Below, piece after piece: positions 1 to 13,812 of a DNA stretch of 64,000 bases; position 1 is the first letter of the stretch, and the number at the start of each line of letters is the position of its first letter. The notes beneath the pieces are model-generated. The model had not been told where the DNA came from. It searched no databases and saw nothing but the letters and a program-made list of their open reading frames with translations. This stretch comes from Omphiscola glabra (taxonomy: Eukaryota > Mollusca > Gastropoda > Lymnaeidae), in NCBI GenBank assembly GCA_964017045.1, contig OZ024794.1:51241608-51305607 (forward strand), given 5' to 3'. Both the position numbers and the translations under genes were made by a program.

Positions 1-3000
1 AACTGAAAAAAAAAGATTCGAATAAATTTCCGTTCGATCAAATTTCCGTCGATCAATTTTCTTTCGACGAAATTTCTTTCGATCAAATTTCCGGTAACCA
101 TTATATTTAGTATCAAGTGCATATTTTAACAAATGTTCATAAACTTAATACTTTTTTTAACGAAATCCTAATCAAATCAACATCCTTTATATAACAAACC
201 TCGGACGACTGGATCAGTTTACCATCAATCAACTTCTCCCCCCCCCCAACCACACCCACCCCAGACTCACCACAGCAACGCCCTCGCACTGTTCTCGAGA
301 CAGATTGTTTATATCTCATGGGACGATGGTCGTTTCACTGCAGCTCGTGGGCATCTGGACATCACAGAATTTATGGCGACGAATTAGTGGATTGATTTCC
401 GGAAGAGAAGAAAAACATCCGTTGTCCCCGGCACACTTCCAACCGATCAATGAGCCACGCATCGTTGGCTTTTTCTTACTTGCTAAATGGCGCGGGCCGC
501 CACACACGTCTCGTTACGTCGCGCGGGGGGGGGTGGGGGGTGGGGTAGGGGGACATTTGGCGATTAGAGATCTTAGACTAAATGCAATAATTTCAAAGAG
601 CCTGGCGCTGTAAGGTCATTTTGAGCATAAATTACATGGCCGATAATCAAGACGTCTGCTTAATAGCAAAGTCTCACGAGAATATTATTTTAAAATAACG
701 CAATTGTCCGCGTTTTATCAATTTATTCTGAGAGTATTCGAACTCTCGACGACGTGTCTAAATGTATTTTTGCTACGGTACAAAGATTTTTTTCAATACA
801 TTTTTGTTCTTTCTCTTTAGAATATTGATTTCGTACAATATTTCACAGCAATGTCATATCCAATGTGATGTGTGTCAAATATCAGAGGCTCTAGAATTTT
901 TCAGTTTAATTACTTATTTAATCATATTTTTCCTTTTTTAAAAAAAAATTGTCTCAAGGCAGATTCAATATTAATAAATAGTGGGAAGTAGATCAATTTT
1001 TGTTTTTCTTATGTCAAAATGTAACTATTAACTGCATCAATATTGGTTCAATAAGCTTGCTACCTTGTAGATATGTATGTTGCATATACAAAATCAATTG
1101 CAAAACTAAATACATTGAGTAATAATTTGAGATCCACTGTTAGGACCAGCAATGAATCTAACTTTTACGGCGTCTGTCTTCACGAGATGAAAGTTGCGGG
1201 AATTGGTTTTTGGGTTGGGGGGGGGGGGGGGAGTGGGGGGTGTACGACGACATTGTCTCAAGACTTCATTAAAACTAATTCTTTAGCAACCCTCCCTCCG
1301 TCGGGGCGACAAATCTAATACTGCAACAACCCACCCACCGCCGGGGCGACAAATCGCCGTGAAATGAGACGGAAAACTCTTCATCTCAAAAGATTAATAA
1401 TTTTAATAATGAAAGGATCTCTTCCCCCCTGCGATCCCTTTCATGGCGCTCGCCGGCTAGTTCCGGGCCGACATTTTCCTCATAATTTTCGAATCTCGTT
1501 TTGGAGCTATTGTCGAGAGCCGTGAGGGTTGGGGGGGGGGGGGGGTAAGGAGGAGACTGTCGGGGCGCCGATGGCCGCAGAATGGCTCATTGTTGTTAAG
1601 AGATTTTGACAATATCCGGATCACGAAAAGCGACGCTTCCGGTTGGCGTTGGAGAGTTAATGAATTACTTTATTGACGCTTGAGGTTTTGTGGTGGCGGT
1701 AGGGAACCATTGGCGGAGATCTAGGTGGGGGGGGGGGAGAAACAACACAGTTGAAAATAAAATTGAAGGCGGAGATCTGGAGGGGAAAAAAATGAAAATA
1801 AAATTACTGTTTTATCATTGTTCAAATCTACAGAAAACTGAGGTTTTTAATATTCTGAGTTTTAAAATATTATTGAAATTTAAAAAATAAATAAATAAAA
1901 AAGTACAATTTTGAAATAGAAAAATTTATTTCTATGGAAATGATGAGAAAAATTGTGAATGTGAATTAATATTACAAAGATGTTTATCTTTATACATTGT
2001 CAAAATATAAATACAAAAGAGACATGGGTTCTTTACATTCTATTTCCAATAGGTAAATATGATATTATTAATGTAAATAGCACAGCCACCACACAAAAAC
2101 AACAACACATGTCGCCGCCCTTGATAACACCCCCCCCCCCCCAGTGCTTCTACTCAGTTGGCCTAAACTGGTGGTTTAATAAGGCCGACATCAGCGTCAA
2201 CGGACGGCGGTGTGAACAAAAAGGAACGGTAGACAACAAGGACAAACTTGGCTTTTTGCCACTTGAACAGCCTCTACTGTGGGGGGGGGGGGTGAAACTT
2301 TCCATCAGCTGATTAAGTCGTTCATCACGAGTGGGGCCGTCGCAGGTTTGATCTTTAAGGAAACGGCAACAAAACTTTAAAAAAAAAACCACACAAAAAA
2401 ACCACACAAAAAATACGAGTCCTCCACCAATCAAGTAGGATCAATCTTAAGTCATTGATCGATTAGAAGGGGTCCGCAAATCATCATATGAAAATATTTT
2501 TACTAAACAAGTGGTCTCCTAATCAGTATATAGGATCAATTTGAACTCAATTATCAATTGCCCCTTGTCTCAATTATCGTTGAGTAAGATCATATGGTGA
2601 ACATTTCCATTTAAGAAACAAATTATAGGGGACCATTAATGTCGTTTATGCAGAGTGCGTTTAAAAACATGTTTAGAAAATAGTTTCACAAATTTTCATC
2701 TCAGGTAAAAAGGAAAGTTTGTACTTTAAAATAAATTGTTTTTGTTTTGTTGAGATGTTCATGTTCTACAAAGGATAGAACAAATCACTGAGCCACTTTA
2801 TGAAGGCTTTAAAAAGAATCACAATTATTCATTGATATTACAATGAATGGCTTTCTAAAATTTTCTTTTGGGTTCCTACAAAGTTAGACACGAATAGGTA
2901 AGGCGATTTTCAAAACAAACGGAAATCCACCAAACGTCTCCACCCTAAAAAAAAACAACGAGCTAAAGAACAAGCTAGGAGCCGTTAGGATGGCAGCATC

Positions 3001-3832
3001 GCTTCCCCAACCGTTGCACATATCCCAGTATAGGGATGCAGCAACGTACCCTACCAGAGCAAACAAGATGAATAAGTATAACAGGAATATTAGCGTTTAA
3101 AGAACTCGTTCAGAGAAGTCATGAGATAACAAAAATTGTAAGCTTATAAAGCAGACACAAATCAATGTATAGCGTTTGGGGAAAACATAAAGATCTGGCT
3201 AAACTATATATTATATGCAGTCCACCGGCTGCTAATGGACAGAGATCGCGTAGAGTGGTGTTCTCGTGTAAATAAGGGAAACCACTGGTCAAAAATAAAC
3301 AGAAACAAAGATCGAAACGGGAATTTGCCCGTGGTTTATTTCCCTTAAAAGAAACGTCTGCCCTTCACCGAGCGACCTCGACACCAACTTGTAAAAGATC
3401 AGCGATGAGTGGCGATAGCCTGTAGTGGCCATGACTAAGTGCTCGCGCGTCCTGACCACTTGGCCATGTCACCGTTGTATAGTGCTGTCTCGTGCCGGTC
3501 CCGGGTGCGAGCCCCAAGTGATGGCGGCAAGTCAAAACAAACCCCTAGACTTCTCGCAGCCGACCGGTCAGTGGAGCGGCACTTGAGCCAGGTGCACGTT
3601 AGCAAACATTTTTGTCACGAAGAGATACACACCCAGGAGTCGTGGGGTGAGTGGGGGGTGGTTAAGTTGGAAATATGTTTGACAAGATGCCTGCTTGACA
3701 GAATCGTCTGTCACCACCTCTGAAATATGAAGGAATTAAAATTAAAACGGTTCTCAAATTTTCGCCGATTCTTTCAGAATTAAGAGCGGAGCATAAAACC
3801 ACTGAGTGATTTTAAAAAATTGAATAGAGACC
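1..3832. other. gene-free flank
   Basis: No supported gene or array. Holds AT-rich sequence with several poly(G) or poly(C) runs of nine or more (for example 1218-1231, 1530-1546, 2130-2142, 2280-2292). A tRNA-like B-box stretch near 3495-3515 is too weak to call. Confidence 0.5.
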
Positions 3833-4437
3833 ACTGCTGTTAAGACCTAGACAACTGCTGTTAAGACCTAGACAGCTGCTGTTAAGACCTAGACAACTGC
3901 TGTTAAGACCTAGACAACTGGTGTTATGATATAGACAACTGCTGTTAAGACCTAGACAGCTGCTGTTAAGACCTAGACAACTGCTGTTAAGACCTAGACA
4001 ACTGCTGTTATGATATAGACAACTGCTGTTAAGACCTAGAGCACTGATGTTAAGACCTAGACCACTGATGTTAAGACCTAGATCACTGATGTTAAGGCCT
4101 AGAGCACTGCTGTTAAGGCCTAGACCACTGCGGTTAAGGCCTAGAGCACTGCGGTTAAGACCTAGACCACTGCGGTTAAGACCTAGACCACTGCGGTTAA
4201 GGCCTAGAGCACTGCGGTTAAGACCTAGAGCACTGCGGTTAAGACCTAGACCACTGCGGTTAAGGCCTAGACCACTGCTGTTAAGACCTAGACCACTGCG
4301 GTTAAGACCTAGACCACTGCGGTTAAGACCTAGACCACTGTGGTTAAGGCCTAGAGCACTGCGGTTAAGACCTAAACCACTGCGGTTAAGGCCTAGAGCA
4401 CTGCGGTTAAGACCTAGACCTGTGCCGTTAACACCTA
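3833..4437. repeat. 21-bp minisatellite, about 29 copies
   Basis: The unit is ACTGCTGTTAAGACCTAGAC plus one base. The left half uses the CTGCTG form and the right half mostly the CTGCGG form, so two sub-families sit in separate blocks. Because 21 is a multiple of three, both strands stay open for hundreds of bases; those frames (LRPRPLR and LGLNRSG heptads) are array by-products. Confidence 0.97.
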
Positions 4438-4683
4438 GCAATTAACGTTTAAATAGCTTGTGCCGTCAAGATGTGTTGCAACATTGAACTAGTTCAATTT
4501 TATTGTCACATTTTAAAAAAATAATAAAACTGTATAATTTCACTAATGCACAGTGCTATGAACATGTCTCCAATATATCAAGAGATGACAGCGTTTCATA
4601 CAAATATACTCAGTCATATTCAATGGAAAAAAATAATTAAACAACAAACAAACACAAAGGGTACGAAAATAGTTGACGAAACT

Positions 4684-4994
4684 ACAGTCTCGGACTTTAC
4701 ACAGTCTCGGACTATACACAGTCTCGGACTTTACACAGTCTCGGACTTTACACAGTCTCGGACTTTACACAGTCTCGGACTTTACACAGTCTCGGACTTT
4801 ACACAGTCTCGGACTTTACACAGTCTCGGACTTTACACAGTCTCGGACTTTACACAGTCTCGGACTTTACACAGTCTCGGACTTTACACAGTCTCGGACT
4901 TTACACAGTCTCGGACTTTACACAGTCTCGGACTTTACACAGTCTCGGACTTTACACAGTCTCGGACTTTACATCAGACTTTACACAGCCTCGG
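4684..4994. repeat. 17-bp minisatellite, 17 copies plus a degenerate end
   Basis: The unit ACAGTCTCGGACTTTAC repeats almost perfectly from 4684 to 4972, then decays. Confidence 0.97.
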
Positions 4995-5789
4995 TAAATA
5001 TCAACAGTGTTAGACGCGGTAAAGCTGTAAAGTAGATTAGTTAGACACCAACAGTTTGTGTCAAGAAAACAATATATGTTCAGCTTTAATTATGATTATA
5101 TTACAAAATACAAAAGTAGACGTTTTGGCAAATGCCTTCATCAGTACATCTTACAAAAATTTAAAAAAAAAAAGATTTTATATATTACATATATTGTTTT
5201 ATTTACACAAATTATTTGTGTCTAATGAATCAGAATATATTAGCAGAGACGCAGAGTGGACCTTTCAAACACTGGGGGTGAAGGGGTGAGGGCCTCATAC
5301 ATATATATTGACAAGCCTAAAGTTATGATGTGAAAAATAATAAATTGCATTAAATCTTAAAATCCCCCCCCCCCCCCCCCCCCAAATTTTTTTTTTTTCT
5401 TTTTAAAATAAAACTGAAAAATTTCAAGAGTCCCCCAAAAGTCATGCGATGGCTCTGTCTATAAGATACATACTTTTTCACTGTCTTCTTTCAGGTTTTC
5501 CCTTACTCTGCGTTTCTTCCCCCTATTTCTTCATGGACACTTAAAAACGAATAAGAGATATGAAGAAAAAAATACTAATTCTCATCAGTTGGGATTTTCT
5601 AATCAGCTGAATTCCCTCCGCCATTGTTGTTGGCAGTTTTAATCTGTACATTAACGGCCTAATTAGCTCTTTTAATCTTTCACTCAGCCCACGTGACTTC
5701 GCAGGTCTTGGCCGGTCGGTCTCATTGGGGGGTACTCGCTCATGACGTCAGATAACCAGAAGTGCACCTGTCACGACTCACTGTGTTTT
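4995..5789. other. spacer between arrays
   Basis: AT-rich, no gene. Contains a poly(C) run followed by poly(T) at about 5364-5399. Confidence 0.4.
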
Positions 5790-6030
5790 AATTCTCACCG
5801 TTATTATCATACTCTGGTCCGTAGAGAAAGATTCAAAGCCATGCTCAAATCACTGGTCTCGGCAACACGTCTCTACCATTATTATAATACTCTAGTCCGT
5901 AGAGAAAGGTTCAAAGCCATCCTAAATCACTGGTCTCAGCAACACGTCTCTACCATTATTATAATACTCTGGTCCGTTGAGAAAGGTTCAAAGCCATGCT
6001 TAAACCACTGGTCTCAAAAACACGTCTCTC
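5790..6030. repeat. 77/78-bp repeat, three copies
   Basis: ACTCTGGTCCGTAGAGAAAG and its variants recur at 5811, 5889 and 5966, each followed by a similar CACTGGTCTC..AACACGTCTC segment. Confidence 0.9.
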
Positions 6031-6149
6031 AACAATAACAACGATTTGCCTTTATAATGTGCAGGAAATGTCTTTCTTCTTTTGAAACACATGACTACGA
6101 GCCAAGGTTTCGGTCAACGGGTAATATTCAAATGGAACACTTGCGACAT

Positions 6150-6530
6150 ACTAGTCACCTTCGGTGACACACCAGTCAACCTTCAGCGACACGCCAGTCA
6201 ACCTTCAGCGACACGCCAGTCAAACTTCAGTGACACGCCAGTCAACCTTCAGCGACACGCCAGTCAAACTTCGGTGACACGCCAGTCAACCTTCAGCGAC
6301 ACGCCAGTCAAACTTCGGTGACACACCAGTCAACCTTCAGCGACACGCCAGTCAAACTTCGGTGACACGCCAGTCAACCTTCAGTGCCACACCAGTCAAC
6401 ATTCGGCGACACGCCAGTCAAACTTCGGTGACACACCAGTCAACCTTCATCGACACACCAGTCAACCTTCGGCGACACGCCATTCAACCTTCATCGACAC
6501 GCCAGTCAAACTTCGGCGACACACCAGATA
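6150..6530. repeat. 22-bp minisatellite, about 17 copies
   Basis: The unit is GACACGCCAGTCAACCTTCA plus two bases (GC, GT). Alternating CAACCTTCAGC and CAAACTTCGGT forms suggest a 44-bp higher-order period in part of the array. Confidence 0.95.
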
Positions 6531-6641
6531 TATTCTCTTAAATTAATAATTTGTACCATCTTTTTAAAAATTCAATTGCCATATATCTATCTGTGTAAGT
6601 CTCCCACCCTGGCAACTGACCCGGAGTAAGCAGGTTTTCCA

Positions 6642-6936
6642 TGCTGACTACTGACCACTATCACCTGACCACTATCGCCTGATTACTATTGCTTGACCAC
6701 TATCGCTTGACCACTATCGCCTGACAACTATCGCCTGACCACTATCGCCTGACCACTATCACTTGACCACTATCGCTTGACCACTATCGCCTGACCACTA
6801 TCGCCTGACCACTATCGCCTGACCACTATCGCCTGACCACTATCGCCTGACCACTATCGCCTGACCACTATCGCCTGACCACTATCGCCTGACCACTATC
6901 GCCTGACCACTATCGCCTGACCACTATCGCCTGACC
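6642..6936. repeat. 14-bp minisatellite, about 20 copies
   Basis: The unit is TGACCACTATCGCC. The right half is nearly perfect, the left half degenerate. Confidence 0.97.
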
Positions 6937-6944
6937 TCCATCTA

Positions 6945-9900
6945 CCATCCCACCCAATTACCGCCATCGTCTACCACACTACCGAAGTACCGCCCTAACC
7001 ATCTACCACTCCACCCAACTACCACAATACCCTACTACCACTCCACCCAACTACCACCCCGCCCAACTAGCGACCCACCCAACTAGTGACCCACCCAACT
7101 ACCACTCCACCAAACTACCACTCAACCCAACTAGCGACCCACCCAACTAGTACTACACCAAGCTAGCACCCCACCCAACTTCCACCCCACCCAGCTACCG
7201 CCCCACCCAGCTACCGCCCCACCCAACTAGCACCCCTCCCAACAAGCACCCCACTTAACAAGCCCCCCACCCAACTACCACTCCACCCAACTACCAATCC
7301 ACCCAACTACCACCCCACCCAACTAGCGACCCACCCAACTAGCGACCCACCCAACTACCACTCCACCCAACTACCACTCCACCCAACTACCACCCCACCC
7401 AACTACCACCCCACCCAACTAGCGACCCACCCAGCTAGCACTACACCAAGCTAGCACCCCACCCAACTACCACCCCACCCAGCTACCGCCCCACCCAACT
7501 AGCACCCCTCCCAACTAGCACCCCACTTAACGAGCACCCCACACAACTAGCACCCCACTCAACTAGCCCCCCCACCAACTACCACTCCACCCAACTACCA
7601 CCTCACCCAACTAGCACCCCACCCAACTACCACCCCACCCAACTAGCGACCCACTCAACTAGCCCCCCACCCAACTACCACTCCACCCAACTACCACCCC
7701 ACCCAACTAGCGACCCACCCAACTACCACCCACCCAACTATCACCCCACCCAACTAGCGCCCCACCCTACTACCACCCCACCCAACTAGCGACCCACCCA
7801 GCTAGCACTACAAAAAGCTAGCATCCCACCCAACTACCACCACAATTAACGAGCACCCCACCCAACTAGCACCCCACTCAACTAGCCCCCCACCCAACTA
7901 CCACTCCACCCAACTACCACCCCACCCAACTAGCACCCCACCCAACTACCACCCCACCCAACTAGCGACCCACTCAACTAGCCCCCCCACCCAACTACCA
8001 CTCCACCCAACTACCACCCCACACAACTACCACCTCACCCAACAAGCGCCCCACCCAACTAGCACCCCACCCAACTAGCACCCCACCCAACTAGCGACCC
8101 ACTCAACTAGCCCCCCACCCAACTACCACTCCACCCAACTACCACCCCACCCAACTTCCACCTCACCCAACAAGCACCCCACCCAACTACCACCCCACAA
8201 CTAGCGACCCACTCAACTAGCCCCCCCACCCAACTACCACTCCACCCAACTACCACCCCACCCAACCAGCGACCCACCCAACTACCACCCACCCAACTAT
8301 CACCCCACCCAACTAGCGCCCCAGCCAACTACCACCCAACCCAACTAGCGACCCACCCAGCTAGCACTACAACAAGCTAGCATCCCACCCAACTACCACC
8401 ACACTTAACGAGCACCCCACCCAACTAGCACCCCACTCAACTAGCCCCCCACCCAACTACCACTCCACCCAACTACCACCCCACCAAAATAGCACCCCAC
8501 CCCACTACCACCCCACCCAACTAGCGACCCACCCAACTACCACTCCACCCAACTACCACTCCACCCAACTACCACCCCACCCAACTACCACCCCACCCAA
8601 CTAGCGACCCACCCAGCTAGCACTACACCAAGCTAGCACCCCACCCAACTACCACCCCACCAAGCTACCGCCCCACCCAACTAGCACCCCTCCCAACTAG
8701 CACCCCACTTAACGAGCACCCCACACAACTAGCACCCCACTCAACTAGCCCCCCACCCAACTACCACTCCACCCAACTACCACCCCACCCAACTACCACC
8801 CCACCCAACTACCACCCCACCCAACTAGCGACCCACTCAACTAGCCCCCCCACCCAACTACCACTCCACCCAAATACCACCCCACCCAACTAGCGACCCA
8901 CCCAGCTAGCACTACAACAAGCTAGCATCCCACCCAACTACCACCACACTTAACGAGCACCCCACCCAACTAGCACCCCACTCAACTAGCCCCCCACCCA
9001 ACTAGCACCCCACCCAACTAGCACCCCACCCAACTAGCGACCCACTCAACTAGCCCCCCACCCAACTACCACTCCACATAACTACCACCCCACCCAACTA
9101 GCGACCCACCCAACTAGCACCCCACCCAACTAGCGCCCCACCCAACTAGCACCCCACCCAACTAGCGCCCCACCCAACTAGCACCCCACCCAACTAGCAC
9201 CCTCCCAACTAGCCCCCCACTTAACAAGCACCTCACCCAACTAGCACCCCACCCAACTACCACTCCACCCAACTACCACCCCACCCAACTATCACCCCAC
9301 CCAACTACCACCCCACCCAACTAGCGACCCACTCAACTAGCCCCCCACCCAACTACCACTCCACCCAACTACCACCCCACCCAACTAGCGACCCACCCAA
9401 CTACCACCCCACCCAACTACCACCTCACCCAACTAGCGCCCCACCCAACTAGCACCCCACCCAACTAGCACCCCACCCAACTAGCGACCCACTCAACTAG
9501 CCCCCCACCCAACTACCACTCCACCTAACTACCACCCCACCCAACTAGCGACCCACCCAACTAGCACCCCACCCAATTAGCGCCCCACCCAACTAGCACC
9601 CCACCCAACTAGCGCCCCACCCAACTAGCACCCCACCCAACTAGCACCCTCCAAACTAGCACCCCACTTAACAAGCACCCCACCCAACTAGCACCCCACC
9701 CAACTACCACTCCACCCAACTACCACCCCACCCAGCTTGCACTCCACCCAACAAGCACTCCACCCAACTAGCACTCCACCCAACTAGCACTCCACCCAAC
9801 TAGCACTCCACCCAACTACCACTCCACCCAACTAGCACTCCACCCAACTAGCACTCCACCCAACTACCACTCCACCCAACTAGCACTCCACCCAACCAGC

Positions 9901-10060
9901 ACTCCATCCAACTAGCACTCTACCCAACTACCACCCCACCCGGCTACCGCCCCACCCAACTAGCACCCCTCCCAACTACCGCCCCACCCAACTAGCACCC
10001 CACCCAACTAGCACCCCACCCAACTAGCACCCCAGCCAACTAGCACCCCACCCAACTAGC
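6945..10060. repeat. 3.1-kb C-rich satellite, 16-bp unit, about 195 copies
   Basis: The basic unit is close to CCCACCCAACTACCAC with variants CTAGCACC, CTAGCGAC and CTCAACTAGCCC. A rarer variant block (CTAGCACTAC..AAGCTAGCATCC) recurs at about 7801, 8360 and 8906, giving a higher-order period of roughly 550 bp. The minus strand is G-rich with many GGTGGGGTGG runs. It is the largest array in the window and has no meaningful coding potential. Confidence 0.97.
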
Positions 10061-10150
10061 AGCTAACTTAACGAATTGAATATAAAATTAACGGATGGTC
10101 CTTTCTCATTTCTGATTTTTTTTTTTACATTGTAGCATCACTTGACCTCA

Positions 10151-10276
10151 CAGGACCGTCCCATCGCGTGATCAGACAGGACCGTCCCATCACGTGATCT
10201 CACAGGACGTCTCATCACGTGATCTCACAGGACCGTCCCGTCACGTGATCTCACAGGACCGTCCCATCACGCGATC
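10151..10276. repeat. 26-bp repeat, five copies, with CACGTG palindromes
   Basis: The unit is CAGGACCGTCCCATCACGTG followed by ATCTCA. The middle three copies keep an intact CACGTG E-box inside TCACGTGAT; the outer two carry one change (CGCGTG, CACGCG). Confidence 0.93.
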
Positions 10277-10307
10277 ACAGAACCACACATAACGATGTTA
10301 GACTAGA

Positions 10308-10830
10308 ACATCATGTATCACTTACCTACGGCTGTGACATCATGTATCACTTGCATGCGGCTGTGACATCATGTATCACTTACATAAGTCTTTGACATCA
10401 TGTATCACTTACACACGGCTTTGACATCACGTATCACTTACACACGGCTTTGACATCACGTATCACTTACCTACGGCTGTGACATCATGTATCACTTACA
10501 CACGGCTTTGACATCATGTATCACTTACATACGGCTTTGACATCATGTATCACTTACACACGGCTTTGACATCACGTATCACTTACACACAGCTTTGACA
10601 TCACGTATCACTTACCTACGGCTGTGACATCATGTATCACTTACATACGGCTGTGACATCATGTATCACTTACACACTGCTTTGACAACATGTATCACTT
10701 ACCTACGGCTTTGACATCACGTATCACTTACACGCGGCTTTGACATCACGTATCACTTACACACGGCTGTGACATCATGTATCACTTACACACGGATGTG
10801 ACATCACGTATCACTTACATACGGCCGTGA
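10308..10830. repeat. 29-bp minisatellite, 18 copies
   Basis: The unit is ACATCATGTATCACTTACAC plus ACGGCTTTG. Variation is concentrated at CATGTA/CACGTA and CACACGG/CTACGG. Confidence 0.97.
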
Positions 10831-13542
10831 CAAATAATTAGCCAGCTTGTTACCTCGACGCCAGGGTTCACCATGTCATGCCCCCTTCAACCCCATTTCC
10901 AGTACGCGATAGTCCTATACACACGTGTTATCACTGACGACACGGAAAGTTCACGTATCTAACCATTCGCATTCCGGCAGCTAGTAGCATTGAGTACGTT
11001 GGACATTCCTGGGACGAGTGGATGATTTTCCAACAATAAACAAAAGCAGCAGAGATAGAAGACAGGGGTCTGTGTATGGGGTTAATTTTTAGTTAAATTT
11101 CAAATGACCAGCGAGCAATTATTATAGTTTTAGCTCCTGCTAAAAGCGTGTTCAGTATAGATGTCATACATTATAAAAGCCATAGTGGTTGGCAAGATTT
11201 CTTTGGTCTAGGGCAGTGGTCGGCCAACACATTAGTCAAAAGAACCAAAAAATCAGCAGCAGGACGATTAAAAAAAAAAAAAAATTTGAGAGACAAATTT
11301 TATTTTCAAGAACTTGTCAAGAACCATTTGTTTAGGAGTCAAAACCAATTTTTGGCCGCTAAAAATACGTAATATGAGGTCAAAATCCTCTAATAAATCT
11401 ATTTTGAAAATGCGAAGCACGATTTTATCAATACATGTTCAGGTTTTTAAAATATGTTTAAATAAAAGTCTTTACCCTTTTAACTCTGCGACTTAACTCC
11501 GAGTTTGACACCGCAACCATTGTTTCTGCCACTAAGGACGGTCTTTTAAGAATGTCAATCTGGTATATGATAGTATATAGATATGTTAGCTTTCCTAAGA
11601 TTATTATTAATTACACTATTGGAGCGTCTCATCTCAGTCTAGTCAATCTTCTCTGTTCATGACGAAAAGCCGTGAATTTAAGCGAGACATGTTTCAGACA
11701 GGATAGAAAAAAGAAGGAAGGAAAATTAGACCGTTACTTTAAATCTTTCATACAGCGCCAATAATCAACTCGTACAATGGGATCTTTCTTTTTTTTTAGC
11801 TCGCTCCACTTGCGAAATTTGCACTCCCAAAACTCTGACTTTCTCTGACATAACGCAGGGGCCGGGCAACCCTGTCATCTGTACGCGGGTAACTCGGGAG
11901 GCCATTTCTGAGTCAGCCAGGACAGACGAGTAAAGGCCCCCACTTCTTGAAGTCATCAGGCCCTGACACCTGAAAGTACTCACAGCGGATATATTACACG
12001 TGCGTGCACCCCAAGCTCGGGCCAGCCATCACCTTCTACACCCACTTGTAGCCTGTCAAACGCTTTTTAACTCTACTCCTCCTTGGCGCGCAGATGGCCC
12101 TCGTTAGCGCTCGTTAGCGCCCGCAGATCTCTGTTCTTTAGGTGTTCGCATTATGTACAAGGCGCGCACAATAAAAGAAATGGAAATAATCCGCAGAAAA
12201 TGGCCGCCGTGCACACGTTTGAAACACGAAATGGCAAGAGTGTATAAACCAGTCATATCCGGGTAACGAGCCACAGGCTTCGGGGGTCCATATTGGCAGC
12301 TCGGAGATTTCGCCGTAATTGCCAGCGTATGGTTACACCGTTCTCTTGAGATACGAGGCTACTCTGTAATGGTACGTGGACATACTTGTCGTGTAAGGGT
12401 ACTTAGACATACCTGCCTTGTAAGGGGACTTAGTTAGACATACTTGTCATGAAATGGAGCATGGACATACTTATATCATGTAAAGATATTTTAAGGTATG
12501 TCGTAGCTGTTTCCTTTCCAATATTTTTTTTTTTGGGGGGTAAACTAATTTGACCCGATGAAACATAAATGTGCATTTTAATAAGTACTGCATCAAATTA
12601 AAAAAATCATTTAAGATGTGCTTGGCGAAAAAGCAAAATATTGAAAGATCCCCAACGACTGCGTCATAATTTGTTTAAAGGATATTGTTCCAATGTCATC
12701 AGATCTGTGTAATCGATGCTTCAAATATTCGATATTTCAAATATTAATCGTCTCACATCAAACATTGTACAGTAATAATTCTCTCGGCCACCCTCTGGGA
12801 TTTTCATCTAGAACCTAACACGATAATATAACTAGAGGCCAATGATCGTGTGGGGCTGCTATCGAGGTCCGATCTTAAATATCTCAATACTAAATGTGGC
12901 CAAGAAAAATGACATATAGCTTCTTCACGATATGTCACGCGAGATGACAGCCTCTATTTTCTCTCTGCCTAGTTCGTATTCATAAAAATAGTATAGCGTC
13001 ACGTGACATCTCATTTTAAAAAAATAATTAAAAAATTGCAAAATCTTATTCGTTGTAATAGGTTATCTGTAACTTTGGTTCTACCAATGACTCTCTTATG
13101 AAGACTTTCACACGAGAAGATATGACTCTACGGCTGTCGAAACCTTTCACGCCTTCTGGTTGTTCCCAGCGAACCCCACAGACTAGTGGTACGGATACAG
13201 CGATCAAGGAAGAATTACCCGAGAAAATGGGGAAGTAACAGAGAGGGTATGCCATCAAACTGGAAAGAAAGAAAACCCGCCTAATGGAAATGGTGTGGGT
13301 GTGTGTGGGTGTGGGGGGGCGAGGAAAGTTGGACTAACAACCAGCAGGTTAACCACTCGGTGCCGCCAGCGTCATGTTAGAGGCATCTCATTGCTGTGAC
13401 CTTTCCGCGAGAACAACAAGGAAAGGTCCTCTCTATAAACATAATGGATAGATTCCGTTACATACAGCGTTAATGTGGCGGCGGGCTGAGTGCTGGCGAT
13501 GTGGTGTTTTTTGGCCGAACAGGGTTTGTCCTACATATTCAT
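10831..13542. other. gene-free stretch
   Basis: No supported gene. At about 11215 CAGTGGTCGGCCAACACATT resembles a hAT terminus followed by a decayed body. A loose repeat of ACATACTTGTC..GTAAGG occurs at about 12380-12485. The rest is unassigned. Confidence 0.4.
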
Positions 13543-13812
13543 GCAGACACTGGACCAGAGGCATGGGGCCTGCAGACACTGGACCAGACGCATGGGGCTG
13601 CAGACATTGGACCAGAGGCATGGGGCCTGCAGACACTGGACCAGACGCATGGGGCTGCAGACATTGGACCAGAGGCATGGGGCTGCAGACACTGGACCAG
13701 AGGCATGGGGCCTGCAGACATTGGACCAGAGGCATGGGGCCTGCAGACATTGGACCAGAGGCATGGGGCTGCAGACATTGGACCAGAGGCATGGGGCCTG
13801 CAGACATTGGAC
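13543..13812. repeat. 28/29-bp minisatellite, about 10 copies
   Basis: The unit begins GCAGACATTGGACCAGAGGC and ends ATGGGGCT or ATGGGGCCT. The 28/29 alternation leaves several short overlapping open frames on both strands with no biological support. Confidence 0.95.

Noticed and set aside
3812..4441. Leucine/arginine heptad-repeat protein
   Set aside because: 21-bp array translated in frame; no start context or flanking exon.
6150..10830. CRISPR-like regular repeats
   Set aside because: Units are contiguous with no unique spacers and the genome is eukaryotic.
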